Positions 1 to 8,297 of a stretch of 64,000 nucleotides of DNA are shown here, piece after piece. Source of the DNA: Streptomyces sp. NRRL S-350 (GTDB lineage Bacteria > Actinomycetota > Actinomycetes > Streptomycetales > Streptomycetaceae); assembly GCF_000719705.1 (NCBI RefSeq), contig NZ_JOHO01000002.1, positions 62,001 through 126,000 on the forward strand, read 5' to 3'. Below the pieces are notes generated by a model. The model saw only the letters and a program-made list of their open reading frames with translations, was not told the origin of the DNA and made no database searches. Position 1 is the stretch's first letter; each line of letters starts with the position of its first letter. The position numbers and the translations under genes were made by a program.

Positions 1-1520
1 AGGGCGTTGCGGTCGACCTTGCCGGACGTCCGGGTGGGCAGCGTCTGGACGGTCGCCAGCAGCGGGACGAGGGCGGCGGGCAGTTCTGCGCGCAGCCGCT
101 CGACGGCCTGCTCGCGGTCGAAGCCCTCCTGGACCGCCAGGTACCCGACCAACAGCTGGTTGCCGCCGCGCGCGGTCCGGACGGCGGCGGCCGCGCCCGA
201 CACGCCGGGCAGGGCCTGCAGGGCCGCGTCGACCTCGCCGAGCTCGATCCGGCGGCCGCCCAGCTTGACCTGCTCGTCGGTGCGGCCGAGGAACAGCAGG
301 CCGGCCGGGTCGGCCTGGACCAGGTCGCCGCTGCGGTAGGCACGCTCCCAACCCAGCGAGGGCAGCGGCGCGTACTTCTCGGCGTCCTTCTCCGGGTCGA
401 GGTAGCGGGCCAGGCCGACCCCGCCGATCACCAGCTGGCCGGTGCCGCCCGGGGCTACCGGCTCGCCGGCCTCGTCCACCACGGCGAGGTCCCAGCCGTC
501 CAGCGGCAGGCCGATCCGCACGGGGCCCTCTCCGGTCAGCAGCGCGGCGCAGGCGACCACGGTGGCCTCGGTCGGGCCGTAGGTGTTCCACACCTCCCGG
601 CCCTCGGTGACCAGGCGCTGCACCAGCTCGGGCGGGCAGGCCTCACCGCCGAAGATCAGCAGCCGCACCTCGTTGAGCGCCTCGGCCGGCCACAGCGCGG
701 CCAGGGTCGGGACCGTGGAGACCACGGTGATCTCCTGCTCGGCCAGCCAGGGGCCGAGATCGGCGCCGCTGCGGACCTGGGAACGGGGAACGGGCACCAG
801 GCAGGCGCCGTGCCGCCAGGCCAGCCACATCTCCTCGCAGGAGGCGTCGAACGCCACCGACAGGCCGGCCATCACGCGGTCCCCGGGGGCGATCGGCTCC
901 TCCCGGAGGAACAGCGCGGCCTCGGCGTCCACGAAGGCGGCGGCGTTGCGGTGGGTGACGGCGACGCCCTTGGGCTTGCCGGTGGATCCGGAGGTGAAGA
1001 TGATCCAGGCGTCGTCGGCCGGGGTGGGACGGCGCCCACCGGCGGGCGCCTGCTCGGCCGTGGCGGCGAGGGCCGCCCCGACCGGGGTGGTGAGGGCGCG
1101 CCCGGCGCCGAGCACGGCGGCGACCCCGGCCTCGCCGAAGACCAGTTCGGCGCGTTCGTCCGGGTCCTCCGCGTCCACCGGAACGTAGGCGGCGCCGGCG
1201 GCGAGCACCGCCAGGATCGAGACGTACAGGTCGTTGGTGCCCGAGGGCACGCGTACGCCCACCCGGTCGCCCGGCCCGATCCCGGCGGCGGCCAGTCGGC
1301 GGCGCAGCTGCTCGACCTCGGCGGCCAGCGCGCGGTAGCTGAGCACGGTGCGGCCGTCGTCCAGGGCCGGCTCGTCGGGGTGGGCGCGCACGGTGGCGTC
1401 CAGCAGGTCGACCAGGGTGCGCGGCGCGGCGGCCGGACGGCCCGGGAAGAGGGCGCGCGGCGGCGCGGCGTCCTGGCTCGGCCGGACCGGTTCGTTCAGC
1501 TGGCTCGGTTCAGCTGTCAT
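1..1520 (-). CDS. Pls/PosA-type non-ribosomal peptide synthetase, N-terminal part (cut by window edge)
   Basis: About 506 residues are visible, from ATG at 1520 to the left edge, and they form one adenylation domain. Core motifs appear in order: TSGSTGKPKG near residue 175, FDASCEEMWLAW near 220, NTYGPTEAT near 311, YRSGDL near 397, GRTDEQVKLGGRRIELGE near 411 and PTRTSGKVDR near 497. Opening directly with an adenylation domain, plus the FDASCEEMW box, is what I know from the Pls/PosA family (epsilon-poly-lysine synthetase-like single-module enzymes with thiolation and membrane-embedded C-terminal domains). Those domains would lie outside the window. The Asp of FDAS fits an alpha-amino-acid substrate. 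The Glu at the GrsA W239 position suggests a basic side chain, which is inference only. Confidence 0.85.
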   Translation of the reverse strand, partial: MTAEPSQLNEPVRPSQDAAPPRALFPGRPAAAPRTLVDLLDATVRAHPDEPALDDGRTVLSYRALAAEVEQLRRRLAAAGIGPGDRVGVRVPSGTNDLYVSILAVLAAGAAYVPVDAEDPDERAELVFGEAGVAAVLGAGRALTTPVGAALAATAEQAPAGGRRPTPADDAWIIFTSGSTGKPKGVAVTHRNAAAFVDAEAALFLREEPIAPGDRVMAGLSVAFDASCEEMWLAWRHGACLVPVPRSQVRSGADLGPWLAEQEITVVSTVPTLAALWPAEALNEVRLLIFGGEACPPELVQRLVTEGREVWNTYGPTEATVVACAALLTGEGPVRIGLPLDGWDLAVVDEAGEPVAPGGTGQLVIGGVGLARYLDPEKDAEKYAPLPSLGWERAYRSGDLVQADPAGLLFLGRTDEQVKLGGRRIELGEVDAALQALPGVSGAAAAVRTARGGNQLLVGYLAVQEGFDREQAVERLRAELPAALVPLLATVQTLPTRTSGKVDRNA

Positions 1521-1868
1521 GGCAGCGCCTGCGCTCCTCGTCCTCGCCCCGTCCTGATCGATGCCCGGCCCTTGGGGGCGGTGGGAGCACTCGCCGGAAC
1601 CGGGTGACCCCACTCCGGGGCCGGAGCGGACAACCTGACCGATGGTAGCCCGGCCTTCCGGCCGGTGCCCGGTGCGTGTTCCGATCCAACTTGGCTCATC
1701 CTGAACGGATCTGACGCGCCATCAGTCAACAACTGTGGTGTTCTGTCCTTGATGTGACGGAGAGTCAATCGGATTGACGGTACGTCAGGTCGACTTCCTG
1801 ATCGTGATCCATGCCACAGCGAATACTGCTCCCTCCGGGTGGTGGGCCCGGCGTTTCGGCCATTTCGC
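1521..1868. other. Intergenic region upstream of the synthetase gene
   Basis: No convincing gene. It holds the upstream region of the minus-strand synthetase gene and a 13-bp palindrome at 1775-1787 (TGACG, 3-base spacer, CGTCA) that could be a regulator site. Open frames here lack a ribosome site. Confidence 0.4.
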
Positions 1869-1900
1869 GGAGGCCCGCGACCGGGCGGTCGCGGGCCTCC
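1869..1900. terminator. Perfect 14-bp hairpin, likely terminator of the NmrA operon
   Basis: Arms 1869-1882 and 1887-1900 are perfectly complementary around a GGGC loop. It lies 69 bp beyond the stop codon of the minus-strand NmrA-like gene. There is no long U tract, as is usual in streptomycetes. Confidence 0.7.
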
Positions 1901-1969
1901 GCCCGGGTGGGAGCGATCGGTGGACGGCCCGGGGGTGGCGAGGGGGATGCTCCGGGGTGGTGAGGGGAG

Positions 1970-2836
1970 TCAGCGGAAGCGGTGCAGGTGCTCGCGGAGA
2001 AAGGCCTCCAGGGTGCGGGGGCTGCGCCCGGTGGCGTGGGTGAAGGCGTCGTCGGGCTCCTCCCGGCGGACCACCGCCAGCTGCTGGATCTCCACCACAT
2101 GGGCGGCCAGCCAGCCGGGCATCCCGGCTCGTCCGACCAGGTGGGCGTGCAACTCGGCCGGGGAGAGGTCGAGGTAGCGGACCGGGCGGCCGAGCAGGCG
2201 GCCCAGCAGTGCGACGAGCTCCGGGTGGCTGTAGGCCCGGCCGCCGGTGAGCGGGTAGGTGCCGCCCGCCAGCTCCGGGCGGGTGAGGACGTCGGCGCCG
2301 AAGTCCCCGATGTCCCGGACGTCCACGTAGTTGCACCGGGCCTGCCCCATTGCCCCGTGCACCACCCCGGCGGCGGCGATGCTCGGCGCCAGGAGCAGCA
2401 GTTTCTGCATGAACGCGAATGGGCGCAGGACGGTGGTGGCGACGCCGGAGGAGCGCAGACGCTCCTCGATCAGGTGGTGGCCGCGGGATATCGCGACGGG
2501 GGAGTCCGGTTCGGCGGCGGGCGCGGAGACCTTGACGACGTGCTCCACGCCGCAGTCGAGGGCGGCCTCGATGGCGTTCAGCTCGTACTGCACCTGATGG
2601 GGAGCGTTGGCCATGGTGAGGAAGAGTTGGGTCGCGCCGCAGAAGGCCGCGCGGAGCGAGTCCGGATCGGCGGCGTCGGCCTGGAAGGGCTCGGTCCGCG
2701 CGAGGGTCCGTTCGTCCAGGCCTGCGGCGAGGAGGGCGGGGTCGCGGCTGAGCGCGCGGCTGGGGGTACCGCGGGCGGCGAGGCTGCGCAGGGTGGCGCC
2801 TCCGGTGGCGCCGGTGGCGCCCATGATGACGATCAC
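1970..2836 (-). CDS. NmrA-family NAD(P)-binding protein
   Basis: A 288-residue protein from GTG at 2836. It begins MIVIMGATGATGGATLRSL, a Rossmann dinucleotide-binding GxxGxxG loop at the very N-terminus, followed by an NmrA/atypical SDR body without the classical YxxxK catalytic pair. Such proteins act as NAD(P)H-linked quinone or azo reductases, or as redox sensors. The GTG overlaps the stop of the upstream membrane-protein gene (GTGA, 2833-2836), so translation is probably coupled, and a GAAAGGCAG ribosome site sits ahead. An in-frame ATG at 2917 is possible but would overlap the upstream gene by 85 bases. It is the last gene of a MarR-led operon; the substrate is unknown. Confidence 0.8.
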   Translation of the reverse strand: MIVIMGATGATGGATLRSLAARGTPSRALSRDPALLAAGLDERTLARTEPFQADAADPDSLRAAFCGATQLFLTMANAPHQVQYELNAIEAALDCGVEHVVKVSAPAAEPDSPVAISRGHHLIEERLRSSGVATTVLRPFAFMQKLLLLAPSIAAAGVVHGAMGQARCNYVDVRDIGDFGADVLTRPELAGGTYPLTGGRAYSHPELVALLGRLLGRPVRYLDLSPAELHAHLVGRAGMPGWLAAHVVEIQQLAVVRREEPDDAFTHATGRSPRTLEAFLREHLHRFR

Positions 2837-3321
2837 GGCATCTGCCTTTCGGGTCGAGGGGTGGTGGAGTACCGGTGCTGCGATTCGTGGGCCCGTGGGC
2901 TGCCGAGCCGGCGCCACGTGGTGATGGTGGCGGCGATCGCCGAGGAGACCGGCAGGTCGATCGGCAATCGGCCCGGCCAGGGACTGTCGGAGAGGGCCGG
3001 GACGTGGGGGAGCCAGCGTGCGGCGGCGAGGCCCACGGCGAGCGCGAGGGCCGCGGCCGCCAGGCCGACGGCGGCGGCCGCGAGCGCGCGGGGCGTCCGG
3101 GCGGGCTTCGCTCGGGCGGGGCGGCGGTGCAGGGCGGAGCCGAGGGCGGCGGCCACGACGGCGGAGGTGCCGCCGATGGTGGTGGCGGCGGCGACCACGA
3201 GCTGCGGCTGGTGGGTGAGGGCTCCGCCGATGCCGGCGGACACGGCTGGCATGGCGTAGGCGACCAGCACCTCACGCCACAGGGCGAGCGGCGGCGGTGC
3301 GCCGGGGGCTTTCGTGTCCAT
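2833..3321 (-). CDS. Small integral membrane protein of the MarR operon
   Basis: A 162-residue protein I do not recognise by family. After a short N-terminus (MDTKAPGAPPPLALWREVL) there are about four hydrophobic segments near residues 20-36, 42-62, 82-105 and 122-135, and the tail is polar. Its start is just downstream of two palindromic operators (3364-3397), and its stop overlaps the NmrA-like start by four bases. Position between a MarR regulator and an oxidoreductase suggests a membrane partner in a stress or detoxification response, which is inference. Confidence 0.6.
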   Translation of the reverse strand: MDTKAPGAPPPLALWREVLVAYAMPAVSAGIGGALTHQPQLVVAAATTIGGTSAVVAAALGSALHRRPARAKPARTPRALAAAAVGLAAAALALAVGLAAARWLPHVPALSDSPWPGRLPIDLPVSSAIAATITTWRRLGSPRAHESQHRYSTTPRPERQMP

Positions 3322-3363
3322 CGATGTCTCCTTGGGAAGCGGCTTGGGTTGTTGCAGGGTTAC

Positions 3364-3397
3364 TTAGCTACCTAACTATTGATGCTTAGGCACCTAA
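3364..3397. promoter_or_regulatory. Two MarR-type operators in the gap after the MarR gene
   Basis: Two copies of TTAG-N4-CTAA, at 3364-3375 and 3386-3397, are spaced 22 bp apart (two helical turns). They lie upstream of the membrane protein/NmrA genes and downstream of the MarR stop. A related imperfect site precedes the MarR gene at 4015-4026. Confidence 0.65.
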
Positions 3398-3465
3398 CTA
3401 TGGTGGCCGAAGAGAGGCGGGCCGCTTGGTGGGCGGCCCGCCCGTTCGGGCAGGGGTCGGTCCGG

Positions 3466-4005
3466 TCAGTCCGTCGGTTCGAGGTCGGCCCGGGTGAAGG
3501 CGTCGATGCCCGCGACCACCCGGGCCAGCAGGTCGAGGAAGGTCGTGCGCTCGTCGACGGAGAGGCCGCCCACCAGCGCCTGCATTCGGGCGAAGTGTTC
3601 GGGCGCGAGGTCACGGAGCTTGTCGGCGCCGCGTGCGGTGAGGATCACCACGTTGCCGCGACCGTCCTCGGTGGAGGGGCGGCGGGCCACCAGGCCCTCC
3701 CGTTCCAGGCCGTCGACCAGACCGGTCACGGTCGCTCGGGAGACGCCGAGACTCGCCGCGAGCTGGGACGGCGACTTCTCCCCGCCGTGGTCCTCCAGAT
3801 CGGCCAGTAGGCGGTAGCGGCCGGTGGAGAGACCGAACCGGCCGAAGTGCACCTCGCCGGCCTGGCCGATCCGGGCGCCCGCCGCCATCAGCCGGGCCGC
3901 GACCAGGATCGCCTGCGGATCGGCGGTGAGGCCGTAGCGGGTGATCTGGCGGCGGGCCTGGTCGAGGGTGGGGGCACCGTGGTCGGGCTCGGAGTGCTGC
4001 GTCAC
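3466..4005 (-). CDS. MarR-family transcriptional regulator
   Basis: A 179-residue winged-helix regulator. The recognition region reads PSQLAASLGVSRATVTGLV (about residues 98-116), followed by the wing EDGRGNVVILTARG, both typical of MarR. The ATG at 4005 follows an A/T-rich promoter-like stretch. The likely targets are the two genes downstream on the same strand and itself, since TTAG-N4-CTAA sites flank it on both sides. MarR proteins commonly release DNA on binding phenolic or electrophilic ligands; the ligand here cannot be read from sequence. Confidence 0.9.
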   Translation of the reverse strand: MTQHSEPDHGAPTLDQARRQITRYGLTADPQAILVAARLMAAGARIGQAGEVHFGRFGLSTGRYRLLADLEDHGGEKSPSQLAASLGVSRATVTGLVDGLEREGLVARRPSTEDGRGNVVILTARGADKLRDLAPEHFARMQALVGGLSVDERTTFLDLLARVVAGIDAFTRADLEPTD

Positions 4006-4014
4006 GAAAGGTAA

Positions 4015-4026
4015 TATGGCGCCTAA
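4015..4026. promoter_or_regulatory. Candidate autoregulatory MarR operator
   Basis: TATG-GCGC-CTAA just upstream of the MarR start has the half-site arrangement of the two perfect TTAG-N4-CTAA sites at 3364-3397, with one degenerate arm. Confidence 0.45.
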
Positions 4027-4196
4027 TCGGATGTCCGGTCAAGTGCGTCCTGCGAGTCCTTGTCCGAGCGCGATCGCCCGAGCGCGATCGGCTGGGTGGC
4101 TGATCGGCTGGGCGGCCTCGGGTGGGTGGCACCGGCCGGGCGGCCTCGGCTGGGCGCCATCGGCAGCCGGGCGGGACCGCGCGGGGGGGCGATCGC

Positions 4197-4871
4197 TCAG
4201 GACCGCCGTCCCCGTGGGCGCTCCAACTCGGCGGCGTAGCCGGCGAGCAGGATGCGGAGGGTGCGGTGGAAGCACTTCTCGGAGTCGAGGCCCTCGCCGG
4301 TGGCGAAGGCGCGCGCCAGGTGGGGGTAGGTGTCCCGGTCCAGGGCGGTGAACTGTTCGGGCTGCGGCTCGGTGCCCTCGTGGTGGGGCGTCTCGCCGAC
4401 CTCGCCGAGAGTGTGGCCGATGGTCCACCGGACGACGGAGTTGAGTACGTCGAGCGCGTCGCCGAGTGGGACACCGTCCTCGTGGAGCACGGTGACGCCG
4501 CGTTCCAGCAGGCCGAGGGCGCTGGGGGTGGCGGCCGGGCGGGTGGCCAGGACGGTGAGCATGGCGGGGTGGTCGAGCAGTAGCCGGCGCAGTTCGACGG
4601 CGAATTCCCGGACGACCTCGGTCCAGGGGCCGCTGGGCTCGGCGAACAGGTCTCCGGCGGACAGTTCCAGTAGGCGCTCCACCATGCCGTCGAGCAGGGC
4701 GGCCTTGCTGGGGACGTAGTAGTAGAGCGTCATGCCCTCGACGCCGAGCGCCGCGCCCAGCTTGCGGTTGGAGAGCGCGGCGAGGCCGTGTTCGTCCACG
4801 TAGGCGAGGGCGGCGTCGATGACCTTCTCGCGGGTCAGGCCGGTCCTCGGGCGGGGGCGTCGGTTCGGCAT
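4197..4871 (-). CDS. TetR-family transcriptional regulator (TetR C-terminal type)
   Basis: A 224-residue protein from ATG at 4871, chosen because AGGAGGAGCAG precedes it directly. The N-terminal HTH runs from TREKVIDAALAYVDEHG through LGVEGMTLYYYVPSKAAL (about residues 12-57). The TLYYYVPSKAALLDGMVE signature and the long ligand domain match the TetR_C class. It is divergent from a small gene at 4999, with two identical CTTGCA-C-TGCAAG palindromes between them, so it probably represses both itself and that gene. Confidence 0.9.
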   Translation of the reverse strand: MPNRRPRPRTGLTREKVIDAALAYVDEHGLAALSNRKLGAALGVEGMTLYYYVPSKAALLDGMVERLLELSAGDLFAEPSGPWTEVVREFAVELRRLLLDHPAMLTVLATRPAATPSALGLLERGVTVLHEDGVPLGDALDVLNSVVRWTIGHTLGEVGETPHHEGTEPQPEQFTALDRDTYPHLARAFATGEGLDSEKCFHRTLRILLAGYAAELERPRGRRS

Positions 4872-4928
4872 CTGCTCCTCCTGGGTTCCGGGTGTCGTCC
4901 GGACGGTCTCGCTGGGGCCTTGACAACT

Positions 4929-4977
4929 CTTGCACTGCAAGAAAACAATACTCGACATCGTCTTCTTGCACTGCAAG
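4929..4977. promoter_or_regulatory. Twin palindromic TetR operators
   Basis: CTTGCA-C-TGCAAG occurs at 4929-4941 and again at 4965-4977, within a 19-bp exact repeat (4928-4946 and 4964-4982) offset by 36 bp. A TTGACA hexamer at 4920-4925 could be a -35 box for the rightward gene. The sites lie between divergent TetR and small-protein genes. Confidence 0.8.
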
Positions 4978-4998
4978 AAAACTTCTGAGGAGGATGTC

Positions 4999-5367
4999 GT
5001 GCAGCTCGTCGCGGTCATGGTGCGCAAGCTCAACGAGGGTGTGGAGTACGGCGAGTTCCGCAAGGCGTGGATCCCGGACGAGGTGTTCCCGGACGACCCG
5101 CGCACCCGGGTGATCAGCGCCACCGCACTGGAGGACTCGCGGGAGATCCTCACCATCGCGCTGATCGAAGGCGATCACGGGCCGGAGTCCATACAGGCCT
5201 GGATGGAGCGACTCGCGCCGATCGAGGAGCGCCGCTTCGAGCGGATCAAGGACCTGGTCGGCCCGCCGACCCTGAACGCGGTGTACCAGGTCGTCGCCGA
5301 GGACGACCTGTCGAAGCCGATCGCGGAACAGCGGCGGCCCGCTGCGGGTCGCGAGGGTGACTCCTGA
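4999..5367 (+). CDS. Small uncharacterised protein controlled by the divergent TetR
   Basis: A 122-residue soluble protein from GTG at 4999, supported by GAGGAGG five bases upstream. An in-frame ATG further upstream would place the operators inside the coding sequence. The sequence (MVQLVAVMVRKLNEGVEYG, later FRKAWIPDEVFPDD) has no motif I recognise. A mixed alpha/beta fold of the dimeric alpha-beta barrel/monooxygenase-like sort is possible but unproven. It is the only obvious target of the twin TetR operators. A function should not be assigned. Confidence 0.75.
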   Translation: MQLVAVMVRKLNEGVEYGEFRKAWIPDEVFPDDPRTRVISATALEDSREILTIALIEGDHGPESIQAWMERLAPIEERRFERIKDLVGPPTLNAVYQVVAEDDLSKPIAEQRRPAAGREGDS

Positions 5368-5584
5368 CGCGGTCGCGGCACGCCGAGCACGGAGGTGGAA
5401 CGACAACGAAGACCGGGTTCCGTTGACCCATCGTCAAGTCAACTGGACGTCAAGACTGGTTATTCACAGAATATTCCGCCGTTTCAGGCAAGGCGCGCGG
5501 GCGATTTCCGCTGTGCCCGGGTCTTCCCACGGAGATCTCCGGCTGACAGGCTGGGGCAGCCCTTTTCCGTACCGAGGAGGTTCC

Positions 5585-7201
5585 TTGTCCCGCATATCGA
5601 CGTTGGCCGGAGCAGTCGCCTGTGCGCTCGCCCTTGTCACCGGCTCCGCCGTCGCCGCCTCGGCGGCGCCGGTCGACCAGGCCCCGGGCCTGGCCGAGGC
5701 GAAGGTCGACCCCGTCGCCTGGACCCCGTGCAACCCCGACCCCAGCAAGCCGGACCCGGGCATCTACGACTGCGCCGTCTACCCGGTGCCGATGGACTAC
5801 GACAACCCGTCGGGTGAGAAGGTCGGCATCGCCATGATGCGGCGGCGGGCGAGCGACCCGTCGAAGCGGATCGGCTCGCTGTTCCTCAACCCGGGCGGCC
5901 CGGGCGGCAGCGGCTACCTGTGGGCGACGACCTCCCGCTTCGGCCCCGAGGTGCAGGCCAAGTTCGACCTGATCGGCTTCGACCCGCGCGGTGTGGCGCG
6001 GAGCAACCCGCTCAAGTGCTTCAAGACCCAGGAGCAGGCCGACGCGGTCAACAACCGCATGGTCGGCGTGCCGGTCACCAAGGCCGAGGTCGACGGGACG
6101 CTGGACGCCGACCAGGACTACACCGACGCCTGCAGCAAGAACGCCGGACCGCTGATCGAGCACATGTCGACCATCAACGTGGTGCGCGACCTGGACCGCA
6201 TGCGCCGTGCCGTCGGTGACTCCCAGCTCACCTTCGCCGGGTTCTCCTACGGCACCCTGATCGGTTCGACGTACGCGAACATGTACCCGAACAAGGTCCG
6301 GGCGATCATCATCGACGGAAACGTCGACCCGAACCTGCGGCTGCACAACGGCCTGGAGTACGACCGCCAGCGGGCGGGCGGCTTCGAGCTGGCCCTGGAC
6401 GAGTACCTGAAGCGCTGCCAGAGCGCCGGTGCACCGCGCTGCGCCTTCGGCGAGGGGGACACCCGGGCGAAGTTCGACCAGCTCCGCGACCACCTGCGCA
6501 CCAGCCCGATCACGCTGCCGAACGGCTCGCAGGTCACGTTGAGCAGCTTCACCAGCGAGGTCGCCAGCGCGCTGTACTCGCAGGCCAAGCTGGCTCCGCT
6601 GGCCAAGTCGCTGCAGGCGACGTACCAGGTGCTGCAGAAGCCGAACGCCGCGACGCTGCTGGCCCCGAACGCGAACGTCTCGGACGAGGACGCCAACCTG
6701 CTCTCGGTGGACGTCCCGCGGGCGCTGCGGGAGGCTCCGGCGGACTCCGAGTACACCGCCGACGACTCCTACATGGGCGTCAACTGCCAGGACAAGCCGT
6801 ACCCGTCGAACGACCGGGTGTTCGCGAACGCGGCCAGGAGCTGGGAGCAGGAGTCGCCGACCTTCGGCCGCTACCAGGCCTTCGACGCGCCCGCGTGCGC
6901 GAGCTGGCCCGCCCCGGCGCGGGACGCCGAGCGCTTCTCCGGCCCGTGGAACAAGAAGACCTCCAACACCGTGATGGTGATCGGCAACCTCTACGACCCG
7001 GCGACCCAGTACAAGTTCGCCCAGCGGATGCAGCAGCAGCTGGCCAACGCCGTGCTGGTCAGCGTCGACGCGATCGAGCACTGCGCCGTCGGCCGCAGCA
7101 CGGCGCTCAACGACCTGGTCACCCGCTACCTCGTCGACGGCACCGCGCCGAAGCCCGGCCAGCTGCTGAAGCCGGACGCGGAGATCTTCCCGGCGGTCTG
7201 A
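5585..7201 (+). CDS. Secreted alpha/beta hydrolase, tripeptidyl aminopeptidase (TAP/SlpD) type
   Basis: A 538-residue exported peptidase starting at TTG 5585, four bases after GAGGAGG. The signal peptide (SRISTLAGAVACALALVTGS, then AAAS AAP) ends near residue 27. The oxyanion region LNPGGPGGSG is near residue 103. The catalytic triad is visible: Ser in GFSYGT (about 221), Asp in NLYDPAT (about 471) and His in IEHC (about 499). Streptomyces TAPs remove N-terminal tripeptides from extracellular proteins; two C-terminal Cys positions match that family. It is monocistronic and followed by a nested hairpin. Confidence 0.88.
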   Translation: MSRISTLAGAVACALALVTGSAVAASAAPVDQAPGLAEAKVDPVAWTPCNPDPSKPDPGIYDCAVYPVPMDYDNPSGEKVGIAMMRRRASDPSKRIGSLFLNPGGPGGSGYLWATTSRFGPEVQAKFDLIGFDPRGVARSNPLKCFKTQEQADAVNNRMVGVPVTKAEVDGTLDADQDYTDACSKNAGPLIEHMSTINVVRDLDRMRRAVGDSQLTFAGFSYGTLIGSTYANMYPNKVRAIIIDGNVDPNLRLHNGLEYDRQRAGGFELALDEYLKRCQSAGAPRCAFGEGDTRAKFDQLRDHLRTSPITLPNGSQVTLSSFTSEVASALYSQAKLAPLAKSLQATYQVLQKPNAATLLAPNANVSDEDANLLSVDVPRALREAPADSEYTADDSYMGVNCQDKPYPSNDRVFANAARSWEQESPTFGRYQAFDAPACASWPAPARDAERFSGPWNKKTSNTVMVIGNLYDPATQYKFAQRMQQQLANAVLVSVDAIEHCAVGRSTALNDLVTRYLVDGTAPKPGQLLKPDAEIFPAV

Positions 7202-7559
7202 CGGCGGCCGCACCTCCGGGAGTCGGGCGGACGAACCCCGGGCAGTGGTGGTCGGTGACGTGGCCGGCCACCACGACCGGGTTCTCCGGCCGACTCCCGG
7301 ATTCCCCGGACAATGCGGAAGAAGATCGCCATCGAACCTCCCGGGTGGTGGATTCCCCTGAGATGTCGGTGACCATAGTCGATGCCACTGACAATGGAGG
7401 TCGAAGGGCGAGGAAGTCGGGAATCGGACGGCGCATCGTGAATGGCGCGCCGTCACGGTTCCCGGAATCGTTTCCCCGTGCATCGAATGCCCGTGTCGGC
7501 GTGCGGCCCGCCGGCTTCTCGGGCCGCACGACGCCGAACCGACGCCCCCGCCCCGCCCG
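7202..7559. other. Convergent intergenic region
   Basis: No gene seen. The first 100 bases hold a long nested inverted repeat. The remainder is slightly less GC-rich and has no open frame with a ribosome site. Confidence 0.5.
7215..7301. terminator. Nested inverted repeat downstream of the peptidase
   Basis: Outer arms 7215-7226 and 7290-7301 are a perfect 12-bp match. An inner GTGGTGG/CCACCAC pair folds inside. It starts 14 bases past the peptidase stop and could act as a terminator or an mRNA-end stabiliser. Confidence 0.5.
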
Positions 7560-8297
7560 CTACACGGCCGACTCCGCCTCCTCCGCCACGACCCGCCCGT
7601 CGCGGAGTTCGATCACGCGGTCGGCGAGCCCCATCAGCGTCGGGTCGTGGGTGGCGACCAGCACCGTGACGCCCTCGCTGCGCACGACGGCGCGCAGCAG
7701 CTCCATGATCGAGCGGCCGGTCTCCGAGTCCAGCTGGCCGGTGGGCTCGTCGGCGATGATCAGACCGGGCTCGTTGGCCAGCGCGCGGGCGATGGCGACG
7801 CGCTGCTGCTGGCCGCCGGAGAGTTCGCCGGGCCGCTGGTTGGCGTGGCCGGCGAGGCCGACCAGCGCCAACAGGGTGTGTGCGCGCTCCTCGCGTTCGG
7901 CGGCCCGGACCTTGCGCAGCCGCATCGGCACGCCGACGTTCTCGGCGGCGGTGAGCATCGGGATCAGCCCGAAGGACTGGAAGACGAAGCCGATCCGCTC
8001 CCGGCGCAGGGCGAGCCGGCCGTCCTCGTCCAGTCCGCCGAGGTCGATGCCGTCGAGGGTGATGCCGCCACCGGTCGGGGCGTCCAGCCCGCCGACGAGG
8101 TTGAGCAGGGTGGTCTTGCCGGAGCCGGAGCGGCCTTTGAGCGCGGTGAGTTCGCCGCGGCCGACGGTGAAGGAGACGCCGCGCAGGGCGTGCACGGTCC
8201 GTTCGCCGGCGCCGAAGCTGCGTCGGAGGTCGGTCACGGTCACCATCGGTTCGGTGGTCGTGGCCGTGGTGGCGGTTGCGGCCTGATCCTGCGTCAT
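7560..8297 (-). CDS. ABC transporter ATP-binding protein, LolD/MacB type
   Basis: A 245-residue ATPase from ATG at 8297. Walker A is GRSGSGKTT, the Q-loop is FVFQSFGLIPMLTAAENV, the signature is LSGGQQQRVAIARAL, Walker B is LIIADEPT and the H-loop is ATHDPT. The MLTAAENV segment and short length are typical of ATPases serving FtsX/MacB-type permeases. It is transcribed divergently from two giant FtsX-like permeases that also have their own ATPase at 15070, so this locus offers two ATPases for one permease pair. Which one pairs with the permeases in vivo is unknown. Confidence 0.92.
   Translation of the reverse strand: MTQDQAATATTATTTEPMVTVTDLRRSFGAGERTVHALRGVSFTVGRGELTALKGRSGSGKTTLLNLVGGLDAPTGGGITLDGIDLGGLDEDGRLALRRERIGFVFQSFGLIPMLTAAENVGVPMRLRKVRAAEREERAHTLLALVGLAGHANQRPGELSGGQQQRVAIARALANEPGLIIADEPTGQLDSETGRSIMELLRAVVRSEGVTVLVATHDPTLMGLADRVIELRDGRVVAEEAESAV

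Noticed and set aside
1785..3275. 496-codon minus-strand frame across the NmrA and membrane-protein genes
   Set aside because: Pro/Arg/Ser-rich shadow frame. The real genes are smaller, coupled by GTGA, and have clear folds.
5450..7483. Long open frame antisense to the tripeptidyl aminopeptidase
   Set aside because: Codon-mirror artefact of a strongly biased gene. No ribosome site or recognisable domain.
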